NCBI RefSeq assembly: GCF_012395835.1
Contig: NZ_JAAZSQ010000013.1
Location: forward strand, 11,821 to 48,451
Direction of reading: 5' to 3'
DNA from: Arthrobacter mobilis
Lineage (GTDB): Bacteria > Actinomycetota > Actinomycetes > Actinomycetales > Micrococcaceae
Length of the DNA: 36,631 nt
Part shown: positions 15,208-22,724 of the stretch, one piece after another
How positions within the stretch are numbered: the first letter of the stretch is position 1
Layout: each line of letters starts with the position of its first letter
The notes under the pieces: generated by a model
The model's input: the letters and a program-made list of their open reading frames with translations, nothing else
What the model was told of the DNA's origin: nothing
The model's database searches: none
Position numbers and translations under genes: made by a program

Positions 15208-16026
15208 TCAGTACAGGAAGATCGGCAGCCAGTCGCGGTTGTGCGCGTGCACCAGCGCGAGGAACAGCACGAAGTCGAAGAGCAGGTGCACCGATACGAC
15301 ATAGGTGAACGACTTCGTCAGCTTGAAGGTGTAGCCCTGCAGCAGCGCGAACGGGAAGGTCAGCAGCGGGCCCCAGGCCTCGTAGCCGATCTCCCAGAGG
15401 AAAGACGAGAAGATCACGGCCTGCAGGATGTTGGCGAGCCAGTCCGGAAAGTGCCGGCGCAGCAGCGTGAAGGTGGTGCAGATAAAGAACAGTTCGTCCC
15501 AGATACCCACGGCGTTCACTCCGAGGAAGAGCCGCCAGAAGATGGTGGGGTCGGAGGCATCCGGCCAGTTTTGGTACACCCCGGTGCTGACCAGATACAC
15601 CGGCAGAATAAAGTAGCCGAGCGCCACAACCGCGACCAGGTACAGCTTCGCGGCCAAGGGCCATTTGCGGCCCGTGTTCACCGGAAATTTGATGATCTGC
15701 TCGCGGTAGACGAAACGCGAGACCAGCCACGGCACCAGCACGGCCAGGGCGAGGGCGCCGCCCATCAGCGCCATGTGCCGGATGCTCAAATCAGCGTGCA
15801 GCGGAACCAGGCTGACAATGACCATTCCCGCCGCGACCAGCGCGAGGTGCCGCACGAACTCCCGGTCGACCAGCGCCGCCGCGGCCAGGCCCAGGGCGAG
15901 CATGCTGTAACCGGCAGGGTCATTCCCGACGCCGAAAAGCAGCACCCCGGACACCGACACCAGCACCGCCGGCACCAGCTTCCAACTGAGCGCGGTACGG
16001 GGTGGTTCGGTCGAGATCAATGCCAT
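15208..16026 (-). CDS. CPBP (Abi/Rce1)-like intramembrane protein
   Basis: A 272-residue membrane protein with about eight hydrophobic segments. The C-terminal half resembles the CPBP family: WDELFFICTTFTLLR near residue 180 sits at the EExxxR position, followed by FSSFLWEIGYEAWG and VSVHLLFDFVLF (HxxxD-like). The first glutamate of the usual EE pair is Asp and the Arg is displaced, so protease activity is uncertain. GGTGGG precedes the ATG. It lies downstream of hpaB on the same strand but is insulated from it by a strong hairpin. Role unknown; CPBP members process or modify membrane-associated peptides or act in self-protection. Confidence 0.6.
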   Translation of the reverse strand: MALISTEPPRTALSWKLVPAVLVSVSGVLLFGVGNDPAGYSMLALGLAAAALVDREFVRHLALVAAGMVIVSLVPLHADLSIRHMALMGGALALAVLVPWLVSRFVYREQIIKFPVNTGRKWPLAAKLYLVAVVALGYFILPVYLVSTGVYQNWPDASDPTIFWRLFLGVNAVGIWDELFFICTTFTLLRRHFPDWLANILQAVIFSSFLWEIGYEAWGPLLTFPFALLQGYTFKLTKSFTYVVSVHLLFDFVLFLALVHAHNRDWLPIFLY

Positions 16027-16077
16027 CCCACCAGCATCTCAGGAGCGTCCACGGTGCGAAACAGTGGCAGGCAGTTG

Positions 16078-16134
16078 TGCCGGCCCTCCTCCCACCGCTG
16101 TGGCTGAGTGGAGGCAGCGGGAGGAGGGCCGGCA
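16078..16134 (-). terminator. 16-bp perfect hairpin ending hpaBC transcription
   Basis: TGCCGGCCCTCCTCCC (16078-16093) pairs perfectly with 16119-16134. A further GCTG/CAGC pair (16097-16100 with 16115-16118) extends the stem beyond a small bulge. It lies 4 nt beyond the hpaB stop and upstream of the CPBP-like gene. No U-tract is present. Confidence 0.75.
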
Positions 16135-16138
16135 GATG

Positions 16139-17719
16139 CTACCTGCGGTTCCTGAAGTAGCTGACGTCGTCGTTGCCAATCAGGTCGGGCACCGTCCAGC
16201 CGTCCAGGTCGTATTCGTTCAGGCACTCGTCAGCGAAGCCCCTGAACTGGTCGGCCAGTCCCGAAGCCTCCGCCATGTACAGGTGGTCGGCGCGGACCGC
16301 CTCATGGTTGCCGGCGTAGTTCCGTTCGTAGAGTTCGTGGCGTCCGCCGAATTCGGATCCGATGGAATCCCAGAGCAGCTTCAACAGCTTGACGCGGTCC
16401 ACTGCCTGGACACCGTTGGAGCCGCGGACGTAACGGTCCAGATAGGGGCGGATCTCCGGGGTTTTGAAATCCCGGGTGGAGGAGTTCAGGTAAATCAAGC
16501 CGGAGGCGACATCCTGCTCGATGATTTCCTTGATCCGGGGGTAGCCCACGGTCATGAATAGCCGGTAGGCATTGCCGTACTCGCCTTTGGGGTAGACCGT
16601 GCCGTCGGGGCCCGGGTCCGGGTTGCGCGCCATGCCGTCGATGAGCCCCCAGAACATGTTGCGCCAGCCGATCACTTCGCCCACCCGGACCTGTACGCCC
16701 CGGAAGTCCTTGCTGCCGGTGATTTCCACGGCCTTGAGCAGCAAGCCGGCAATGAAATCCAGCTTCACGGCGAGACGGATGGCGCCTTGGAAGTTGAGCC
16801 GCGGCAGGAAGCCGGATGCCGGGACAAACTGGCTGATCTTGTCCACGTCGCCGTACAGGAAGATGTTTTCCCACGGCACCAGAACCTTGTCGAAGACCAG
16901 GATCGTGTCGTTCTCATCCATGCGGCTCGAGAGAGGGTAGTCGAAGGGCGACCCCATGACGGCCGCCTGCTGTGCATAGGAGGTCCGGCAAATGAGCTTT
17001 ACCCCCGGGGAGTCCATGGGAACGGTGCAGATGATCGCGAATTCCTTCTGCTTGATAGGAATCCCGTAGTGGGCAATGAAGTTGTAGTTGGTGATTGCCG
17101 ACCCGGTGGCGACGACTTTGGCCCCGGAGATGACGACCCCGGCGTCGGTCTCTTTTTCCACCTTCATATACACGTCGCCGACCTCCTCGATGGGCAGATG
17201 CCGGTCCACGGGCGGGTTGACGATGGCGTGGTTCCAGTAGAGGACTTTTTCCTGGGATTCGCGGTACCAGCGCTGCGCGTTGGTTTGATACTCGCCGTAG
17301 AAGTCCGAGTTCGCGCCCAGCGTGCCCAGGAACGAGGCCTTGTAATCGGGAGAACGTCCCATCCAGCCGTAAGAAATGCGGGCCCACGCCTCGATGGCGT
17401 CTTTGTCCTTCAGCAGGTCCTGCGCGCTGTGCGGCGCGCGGAAGAATGCGTGGGTCCGCCCGCCGGACCCCGTGTCCGTGGGCACCAGGATCCTCTGCGC
17501 TGCGAGCGGGTCATGCATCGAGTCGTACATGCGGGCAACCATGCGCGCGGAATTACGGAAAGCGGGATGGGTGGTCACGTCCTCCACGCGTTCCCCGTAG
17601 ATCCAGATCTCCCGGTTGTCACGGATGGAGCCAAGGTACTCGTCGCCTGTCATCGGCAGCAGCCGGCCCGCGGACGCCGTCTTCAGGGAAGAGGGCTGGT
17701 CGGTGATGATCTCAGTCAT
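16139..17719 (-). CDS. hpaB: 4-hydroxyphenylacetate 3-monooxygenase-type oxygenase
   Basis: A 526-residue FADH2-dependent aromatic hydroxylase, the large component of two-component phenol ortho-hydroxylases, of normal length (about 520). Conserved features include [18 protein letters not shown] near residue 113-130, the [11 protein letters not shown] segment near 305, and [18 protein letters not shown] near the C-terminus. It hydroxylates a para-substituted phenol such as 4-hydroxyphenylacetate to the catechol using FADH2 from the flavin reductase encoded 40 nt upstream. Its nearness to an alkylphenol-type P450 cluster suggests the substrate may be an alkylphenol-derived acid or phenol, but no ring-cleavage gene is here. 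AAAGG lies about 8 nt before the ATG. Confidence 0.88.
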   Translation of the reverse strand: MTEIITDQPSSLKTASAGRLLPMTGDEYLGSIRDNREIWIYGERVEDVTTHPAFRNSARMVARMYDSMHDPLAAQRILVPTDTGSGGRTHAFFRAPHSAQDLLKDKDAIEAWARISYGWMGRSPDYKASFLGTLGANSDFYGEYQTNAQRWYRESQEKVLYWNHAIVNPPVDRHLPIEEVGDVYMKVEKETDAGVVISGAKVVATGSAITNYNFIAHYGIPIKQKEFAIICTVPMDSPGVKLICRTSYAQQAAVMGSPFDYPLSSRMDENDTILVFDKVLVPWENIFLYGDVDKISQFVPASGFLPRLNFQGAIRLAVKLDFIAGLLLKAVEITGSKDFRGVQVRVGEVIGWRNMFWGLIDGMARNPDPGPDGTVYPKGEYGNAYRLFMTVGYPRIKEIIEQDVASGLIYLNSSTRDFKTPEIRPYLDRYVRGSNGVQAVDRVKLLKLLWDSIGSEFGGRHELYERNYAGNHEAVRADHLYMAEASGLADQFRGFADECLNEYDLDGWTVPDLIGNDDVSYFRNRR

Positions 17720-17759
17720 GTAAAAGGCCTTTCATTAGTTGGCAGGCATGGAAACTGGG

Positions 17760-18278
17760 CTAAACGGGAAGGGGTTTAGGGGCCGCACCGATGCGGTGGA
17801 AGCCGCGGTTGAAGTAGATGAGGCCGTCCAGCTCATCCCGGACGTCGACCCGGTCCACCTCGACGAAGTAGACCGAATGCGATCCCTGGATAGTGCGGTC
17901 GCTGATCCTGCCCACGATCTTGACGAGCGCATCCCGCAGCACCGGTACCGGGCCTGCATCCTCCTCCCAGATGTCCCAGCCGAACCGCTCGGCCATGGGC
18001 ACCTTGGTCATGCCGGCGAAATGGCGGGCGAGTTCTTCATGGTCGCCGCTGAGCACGTTGATGCAGACCTCGCCGTTGCTGCTGAAAATATCGTGGGCGG
18101 CGCTGCTCTGGTTCACGCACACCAGCACGGTGGGCGGCGAGTCCGTGACCGAGCAAACTGCGCTGACGGTCAGTCCCAGCCGGCCGTGAGGCCCGTCCGT
18201 TGTCACGATGTTCACCGCTGCCGGCAGATGGGCCATAGCTGTACGGAAGGTTTTCTGGATCTGGCTCAATTCGGGCAT
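17760..18278 (-). CDS. hpaC: flavin reductase component (HpaC-like)
   Basis: A 172-residue flavin reductase-like (FMN-binding split barrel) protein. FRTAMAHLPAAVNIVTTDG at residues 11-29 and LTVSAVCSVTDSPPTVLVCV mark the flavin-binding core, and GSHSVYFVEVD is the usual C-terminal motif. It reduces FAD or FMN with NAD(P)H and supplies it by diffusion to HpaB. It is the first gene of the two-gene unit, transcribed away from the HD/IclR/P450 cluster. GGGAG sits 8-9 nt before the ATG. Reductases of this fold also serve other monooxygenases, but the pairing with hpaB is decisive. Confidence 0.88.
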   Translation of the reverse strand: MPELSQIQKTFRTAMAHLPAAVNIVTTDGPHGRLGLTVSAVCSVTDSPPTVLVCVNQSSAAHDIFSSNGEVCINVLSGDHEELARHFAGMTKVPMAERFGWDIWEEDAGPVPVLRDALVKIVGRISDRTIQGSHSVYFVEVDRVDVRDELDGLIYFNRGFHRIGAAPKPLPV

Positions 18279-18586
18279 TTGTCATCTCCCTTGATGTTTG
18301 CCACCTGATGTTTCGGAACGATGAAGGCGTGGGTGGCGTAAATCGGGCACGTTGTCCTGTGCTGCAGTTGCCTTCGGCGACTACCCCAAAAAATGCTTTC
18401 CCTGGATCGGCTGGGGTGGGTGGCTGGGCCGCCTCCGGGCGGGGTGGCCAGCATCAGTGTGTTCCAGGTCACTGGCGGGCGCCCAGCGATCTCTTCCACT
18501 GAACGGAAAGCAATACTTTCCGGCAGCTCATTGGCTTTCGATCAGCGGAATCCTGCCGTTGCCTGCCCGGATGTTTTGGTCCACGG
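18279..18586. promoter_or_regulatory. divergent hpaC / HD-gene control region
   Basis: This 308-bp spacer separates hpaC from the alkylphenol-type cluster and must hold both promoters. No gene is evident. The clearest site is the dyad at 18504-18522. I could not pick convincing promoter hexamers by eye. Confidence 0.5.
18504..18522. promoter_or_regulatory. CGGAAAG-N5-CTTTCCG operator candidate
   Basis: A perfect 7-bp inverted repeat, CGGAAAG-CAATA-CTTTCCG, lies 64 bp before the HD-gene start. The GGAAA/TTTCC arms resemble IclR-type operators of the TGGAAAT-N-ATTTCCA kind. The nearest regulator is the IclR gene at 19363, so this is a good candidate binding site coupling hpaBC and the downstream cluster. 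Confidence 0.55.
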
Positions 18587-19279
18587 TTGAGCATGACCAA
18601 GTTCGAACCCGCCGCAAATCTTTACGGCCAGGATGTCTCAGCCGGCATTGCCGGCCAACCGGACGGGGTGATTGACCTCGGGCCGGAGTTTGCCCGGCTC
18701 TGGGAGCAGGCCGCTCCGCTGCTGGCCATCCGCGACAATGATGCACACACCTTGTACGCATTTGGCCTGGCCCGCGCCCTGCTGGAGGCACATCCGGAGG
18801 CCGATGCCTCGGTGGTGCTCCCGGCCATCATGCTGCACGACATCGGCTGGTCCCAGGTTCCGCCGGACGAGGTCCTGGCGGCCATCGCTCCGGGCGGCGG
18901 GAGGCCGGACCTGGTGCTGCTGCACGAGAAGGAAGGCGCGCGGCTGGCCGCCGGCATCCTGGCCGAAGCTGGCTGGGACGCAGTGCGGGTGCCGAAGATC
19001 CTGGAGATTATCGACGGCCACGACTCACGCAGGGAGGCGCTGTCCATCGAGGACGCCATTGTGAAGGACTCGGACAAGGTCTGGCGGTTGAGCCCGCACG
19101 GGATCGACACGATCATGGACTGGTTCGGGTTGACGCGCGGGCAGGCGGTGCGGCTCTGCAGCCAGCGCGTGCACGGACATTTGTTCACGGATGAAGCCAG
19201 GTCGATCGCCCGGGCGCTGGCGGCGCTGGAATCCGTAACGTTGTGGCCCCAGCGGCAGGCGCTGCTGGTGGAGGGATAG
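18587..19279 (+). CDS. HD-domain phosphohydrolase-like protein, paralogue 1
   Basis: A 230-residue HD-superfamily protein. Metal-ligand candidates follow the family order: His54 (NDAH), His84-Asp85 (LHDIGW), His113 (LHEKEG), His145-Asp146 (IIDGHDSR) and Asp161/Asp163 (KDSDKVWR). Numbering is from the TTG at 18587; an ATG at 18593 two codons later is equally possible because no good ribosome-binding site is visible. It shares motif order and the IIDGHD and DxW segments with the HD protein at 27128, so the two are paralogues. It is probably a phosphomonoesterase acting on phosphorylated phenolic intermediates or a detoxifying back-up. It sits first in the cluster, divergent from hpaC. Confidence 0.7.
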   Translation: MSMTKFEPAANLYGQDVSAGIAGQPDGVIDLGPEFARLWEQAAPLLAIRDNDAHTLYAFGLARALLEAHPEADASVVLPAIMLHDIGWSQVPPDEVLAAIAPGGGRPDLVLLHEKEGARLAAGILAEAGWDAVRVPKILEIIDGHDSRREALSIEDAIVKDSDKVWRLSPHGIDTIMDWFGLTRGQAVRLCSQRVHGHLFTDEARSIARALAALESVTLWPQRQALLVEG

Positions 19280-19362
19280 CCGCCGGTTGCCGGCGTCCCC
19301 GGCTAGACTCGGCGGTGCCGGACGGCGCAGGCGCCCGGCCTGCGGTCGGAGAAGGAGGTGCG

Positions 19363-20148
19363 GTGGCGGGCGGCAACCGTGAACCCGGACGGACGGTGAC
19401 CTCCAAGGTGCTCGCCATCCTGGAGGCCTTCGAGCAGTCCCGCGGGGCCCTGAGCCTGACCGACATTGCCGAGGGGTCGGGCCTTCCGCTGAGCACCACG
19501 CACCGGCTGGTCGCCGAACTCACCGACTGGGGTTTCCTCTCGCGCAGCGCCACCGGCCGCTACCAGCTGGGCATCCGCCTGTGGGAGCTCGCCCAGAACA
19601 CCGGCCGGCAGTTGCGCGACGCGGCCCGGCCGTTCGTGCAGGACCTCTTCTCGCTCACCGGGGAGACCGCCCAGCTCGCGGTCCGCGCCGGGCACGAGGT
19701 GCTCTACATCGAGCGCATCTACGGCACGAAGCGTGTTCCGCGGGCGTCCCGTGTCGGCGGCAGACTGCCGATGCATGCGACGGCGGTAGGCAAGGTCATC
19801 CTCGCCTTCGAGGAGGAGTGGGTCCGCACGGCCTACCTCAACCGGGACCTGGAACAGACCACACCCCATACGCATACCAATCCGCGCCGGCTGGCGGAGG
19901 AGCTGGAACAGATCCGGGAACAGGGCTATGCCACCACGCTGGAGGAAGTGCGCCTGGGCTCCTGTTCGATAGCGGTGCCGGTGTTCCATACCGGCCGGAT
20001 CGGCGCGGGCCTCGGTCTGGTCCTGGCTTCCGCCCAGGGCGCGTCGATGACGAGGCACCTGCCGGTGCTGCTGGGGGTGTCGGCGCAGATCGAGCGGGCC
20101 ACGGTGCACATACCCCTGGAATCCCTGCTGGGCATCAACCGGCGTTAA
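19363..20148 (+). CDS. IclR-family regulator of the alkylphenol cluster
   Basis: A 261-residue IclR-type regulator. The GTG start at 19363 follows AAGGAGGTG at 19352-19360; an ATG 120 nt upstream would overlap the HD gene and lacks such a site. Residues about 12-65 are the winged helix-turn-helix (KVLAILEAFEQSRGALSLTD, then LPLSTTHRLVAEL). The effector domain includes RLPMHATAVGKVILA and LGSCSIAVPVFHTG. It lies between the HD gene and the P450 gene, both on the same strand, and probably controls the P450 operon and perhaps hpaBC in response to a phenolic compound. Activator or repressor role is not evident. Confidence 0.85.
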   Translation: MAGGNREPGRTVTSKVLAILEAFEQSRGALSLTDIAEGSGLPLSTTHRLVAELTDWGFLSRSATGRYQLGIRLWELAQNTGRQLRDAARPFVQDLFSLTGETAQLAVRAGHEVLYIERIYGTKRVPRASRVGGRLPMHATAVGKVILAFEEEWVRTAYLNRDLEQTTPHTHTNPRRLAEELEQIREQGYATTLEEVRLGSCSIAVPVFHTGRIGAGLGLVLASAQGASMTRHLPVLLGVSAQIERATVHIPLESLLGINRR

Positions 20149-20302
20149 GACTGCTCCTGCACGGTGTTGCCGCTTCATTTGGTTTCCGCCCAGTGGAAGA
20201 CAGTAGTGCAGGTCACAGAGTGATGCGCGTAACACTGGATACCGAACGAACCGCGTGCGGCACAGCTGCCGGGGCGCGGGACACCAGATCCAAGGAGCAC
20301 AG
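20149..20302 (+). promoter_or_regulatory. P450-operon leader
   Basis: The 154-nt gap contains a loose TTTCC-N7-GGAAG inverted repeat near 20180-20200 and AAGGAG at 20292-20297, which sets the P450 start at 20303. No clear promoter hexamers were found by eye, so an internal promoter here is inferred from the regulator-target boundary. Confidence 0.35.
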
Positions 20303-21580
20303 ATGTCACCCTCGACTGAAACGGCCGCCCGCTGCCCGTTCGGCCATGGCGCGGAGGCCCCCGCCGGGCACCACGGGTACGAACCGTTCCAGATGAAGGA
20401 TCCGTTCCCCGCGTACGCGACGATGCGGGCGGAGCAGCCGGTCATGTTCGACGAGCGCATCGGGTACTACGTCGTCACCCGCTACGACGACATCAAGGCA
20501 GTCTTCGACGACTGGGAAACGTTCTCCAGCGAGAATGCCCAGGCACCGGTGCGCGAACGCGGCCCCGCCGCCAGGAAGATCATGGAAGAAGGCGGCTTCA
20601 CCGCGTACTCCGGCCTGTCCGCCCGGCGCCCGCCGGAGCACACCAGGATCCGCGCCGTGGTCCAGAAGGCCTTCACCCCGCGCCGGTTCAAGATGCTGGA
20701 GCCCTTCATCCGGCAGAACGTGGTGGACCAGCTGGAAAAGATGCTGGCCAACCCGGAGCGCCGCGGGGACATCTTCCGCGACCTGGCCTACGACGTTCCC
20801 ACCGTCACGATCCTGACGCTGATCGGCGCCGACGTGGAGCAGGTGGACAAGTTCAAGCGCTGGAGCGATTCCCGCGCCGCGATGACCTGGGGCGATCTGT
20901 CCGACGAGGAACAGATCCCGCACGCCCACAACCTGGTCGAGTACTGGCAGGAATGCCAGCGGCTGGTCCGCGCCGCCCACGAGCAAGGCGGCGACAACCT
21001 CACCGCGGACCTGGTCAAGGCCCAGCAGGAGGGAGCCGAGATCAGCGACCATGAGATCGCCTCGGTCCTGTACAGCATGCTCTTCGCCGGCCACGAGACC
21101 ACCACCACGCTGATCTCCAATGCCGTGCGCGTGCTGCTGGCCCACCCGGAGCAGTGGCAGCAGCTGGTCGAGGATCCCAGGAAGATTCCGGCCGCGATCG
21201 ACGAAGTGCTGCGCTACTCCGGCTCCATCGTCGGCTGGCGGCGCAAGGCCCTAAAGGACGCCGAAGTCGGCGGCGTCAAAATCCCCGAAGGCGGACAGCT
21301 GCTGCTGCTGATGGGCTCGGCCAACCGCGACGAAAGCCGGTTTGCCAACGGCGAGGAGTTCGACATTTCGCGCAGCAACGCCCGGGAGCACCTCTCCTTC
21401 GGCTACGGCATCCACTACTGCCTGGGCAACATGCTCGCCAAGCTGCAGGCCAGAATCGCGCTGGAGGAAATCGGCCGCCTGGCGCCCGACCTGAAGCTGG
21501 AAAATCCGGAAGCGATCGAGTTCCGCGAGAACCTCTCCTTCCGCGTCCCCGAAACCGTTCCCGTGACCTGGGAGGCCTGA
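20303..21580 (+). CDS. creJ: cytochrome P450, CreJ-like alkylphenyl-phosphate oxidase
   Basis: A 425-residue class I bacterial P450. The I-helix oxygen-binding motif is FAGHETTTT, the K-helix ExxR is EVLR, and the haem loop SFGYGIHYCLGN places the proximal ligand at Cys373. By analogy with CreJ of Corynebacterium glutamicum it would hydroxylate the methyl or alkyl side chain of an aryl phosphate made by the two enzymes encoded immediately downstream. Electrons would come from the ferredoxin and reductase encoded in the same operon. It overlaps nothing and is 5 nt from the next gene. Family membership is certain. Substrate and gene symbol rest on operon content matching the Cre pathway. Confidence 0.8.
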   Translation: MSPSTETAARCPFGHGAEAPAGHHGYEPFQMKDPFPAYATMRAEQPVMFDERIGYYVVTRYDDIKAVFDDWETFSSENAQAPVRERGPAARKIMEEGGFTAYSGLSARRPPEHTRIRAVVQKAFTPRRFKMLEPFIRQNVVDQLEKMLANPERRGDIFRDLAYDVPTVTILTLIGADVEQVDKFKRWSDSRAAMTWGDLSDEEQIPHAHNLVEYWQECQRLVRAAHEQGGDNLTADLVKAQQEGAEISDHEIASVLYSMLFAGHETTTTLISNAVRVLLAHPEQWQQLVEDPRKIPAAIDEVLRYSGSIVGWRRKALKDAEVGGVKIPEGGQLLLLMGSANRDESRFANGEEFDISRSNAREHLSFGYGIHYCLGNMLAKLQARIALEEIGRLAPDLKLENPEAIEFRENLSFRVPETVPVTWEA

Positions 21581-21585
21581 ACACG

Positions 21586-22656
21586 ATGGAAAGCAACCAG
21601 TACATCCAGTTTTTCGACGGCGGCATCGAGCCCACGCTTGAGGCACTCGGCGGCAAGGGCGCATCCCTGGTCACCATGACCTCGGCCGGCATGCCGGTGC
21701 CCCCGGGCTTCGTCGTCACCACCGCGGCCTTCGACGAGTTCATGGCCGCCGCCGGCATCACCGGGCAGATCCAGGACCTGCTCAAGGGCCTGGATCCCCA
21801 GGACGTGGCCCAGGTGGACAAGATCTCGGCGGAAATCCGTGCCGGCATCTGCTCCAAGCCGGTTCCTCAGAGCCTGCGCGCCCAGACGTTGGCAGCCTAC
21901 GAGTCGCTCATGTCCCGGTTCGGGGACGCCGTTCCGGTGGCGGTCCGCTCCAGCGCCACCGCCGAGGACCTGCCGGACGCCTCGTTCGCCGGCCAGCAGG
22001 ACACCTATCTGTGGCTCGAAGGCGCCAAGGCCGTCACCGAGCACATCCGGCAGTGCTGGGCCTCGCTGTTCACCTCCCGGGCGATCATCTACCGGCTGAA
22101 GAACTCCATCCCCACCGAAGGCCTCTCCATGGCCGTCGTCGTGCAGAAAATGGTCAACTCCAGGGTCGCCGGCGTGGCCATGACGCTCGACCCGGCCAAC
22201 GGGGACCGCTCCAAGATCACCATCGACTCCTCCTACGGCGTCGGCGAAATGGTCGTGTCCGGCCAAGTCACTCCGGACAACATCGTGCTCGACAAGGTAA
22301 CGCTCGCCATCGTGTCCGAGCACCTTGGCGCCAAGCATGCCGAACTCGTCCCGGACCGCTCCGCCCACACCCTCATCGAGCGCGAAGTGGACCAGGACCG
22401 CCGCGCCCGCCGCAGCCTGAGCGACGACGAGCTGCGCGCCGTCGCAATGATGGCCAAGCGCGCGGAGAAGCACTACAAGTGCCCGCAGGACATCGAGTGG
22501 GCGCTGGACGCGGACCTGCCCGACGGCGAAAACCTGCTGCTGCTGCAGTCCCGGCCCGAAACCGTCCACTCCTCCAGGCCCGCCTCCCCAAAAGCAGCAG
22601 CCGGGGGCTTCAGCCTCGGCAGCATCACCGCGTCGCTGCTCAAGACCTCCGCCTGA
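21586..22656 (+). CDS. ATP-grasp half of a split PEP-synthase-like aryl phosphotransferase
   Basis: A 356-residue protein that corresponds to the N-terminal ATP/pyruvate-phosphate-dikinase domain of PEP synthase and ends there. Key segments are LGGKGASLVTMTSAGMPVPPGF at the N-terminus, PVAVRSSATAEDLPDASFAG near residue 120 (ATP binding), VVVQKMVNSRVAGVAMTLDP and the terminal LLLLQSRPETV. The catalytic-His and PEP-binding domains are absent. This size and split match the smaller subunit of phenylphosphate synthase and one half of CreHI of C. glutamicum. It should use ATP to phosphorylate the His of the partner encoded next. It starts 5 nt after the P450 stop behind GGAGG, implying coupling. 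Confidence 0.82.
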   Translation: MESNQYIQFFDGGIEPTLEALGGKGASLVTMTSAGMPVPPGFVVTTAAFDEFMAAAGITGQIQDLLKGLDPQDVAQVDKISAEIRAGICSKPVPQSLRAQTLAAYESLMSRFGDAVPVAVRSSATAEDLPDASFAGQQDTYLWLEGAKAVTEHIRQCWASLFTSRAIIYRLKNSIPTEGLSMAVVVQKMVNSRVAGVAMTLDPANGDRSKITIDSSYGVGEMVVSGQVTPDNIVLDKVTLAIVSEHLGAKHAELVPDRSAHTLIEREVDQDRRARRSLSDDELRAVAMMAKRAEKHYKCPQDIEWALDADLPDGENLLLLQSRPETVHSSRPASPKAAAGGFSLGSITASLLKTSA

Positions 22657-22687
22657 TCCGCCCACAGCACCACCCATCTTGTCAGCC

Positions 22688-22707
22688 AGGGCCCGACGCC
22701 GGGCCCT
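22688..22707 (+). other. intercistronic hairpin before the large subunit gene
   Basis: AGGGCCCG (22688-22695) pairs perfectly with CGGGCCCT (22700-22707) across a 4-nt loop, 17 nt before the GTG start of the large subunit. It may influence translation initiation or mark an mRNA processing boundary. Confidence 0.55.
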
Positions 22708-22724
22708 CACCGAAAGGACAGCCC

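Noticed and set aside
22011-22724. Upstream extension of the 622-aa kinase subunit
   Set aside because: It overlaps the ATP-grasp gene in another frame and is Arg/Gly-rich. The GTG at 22725 has GAAAGGA and opens directly on the conserved N-terminus.
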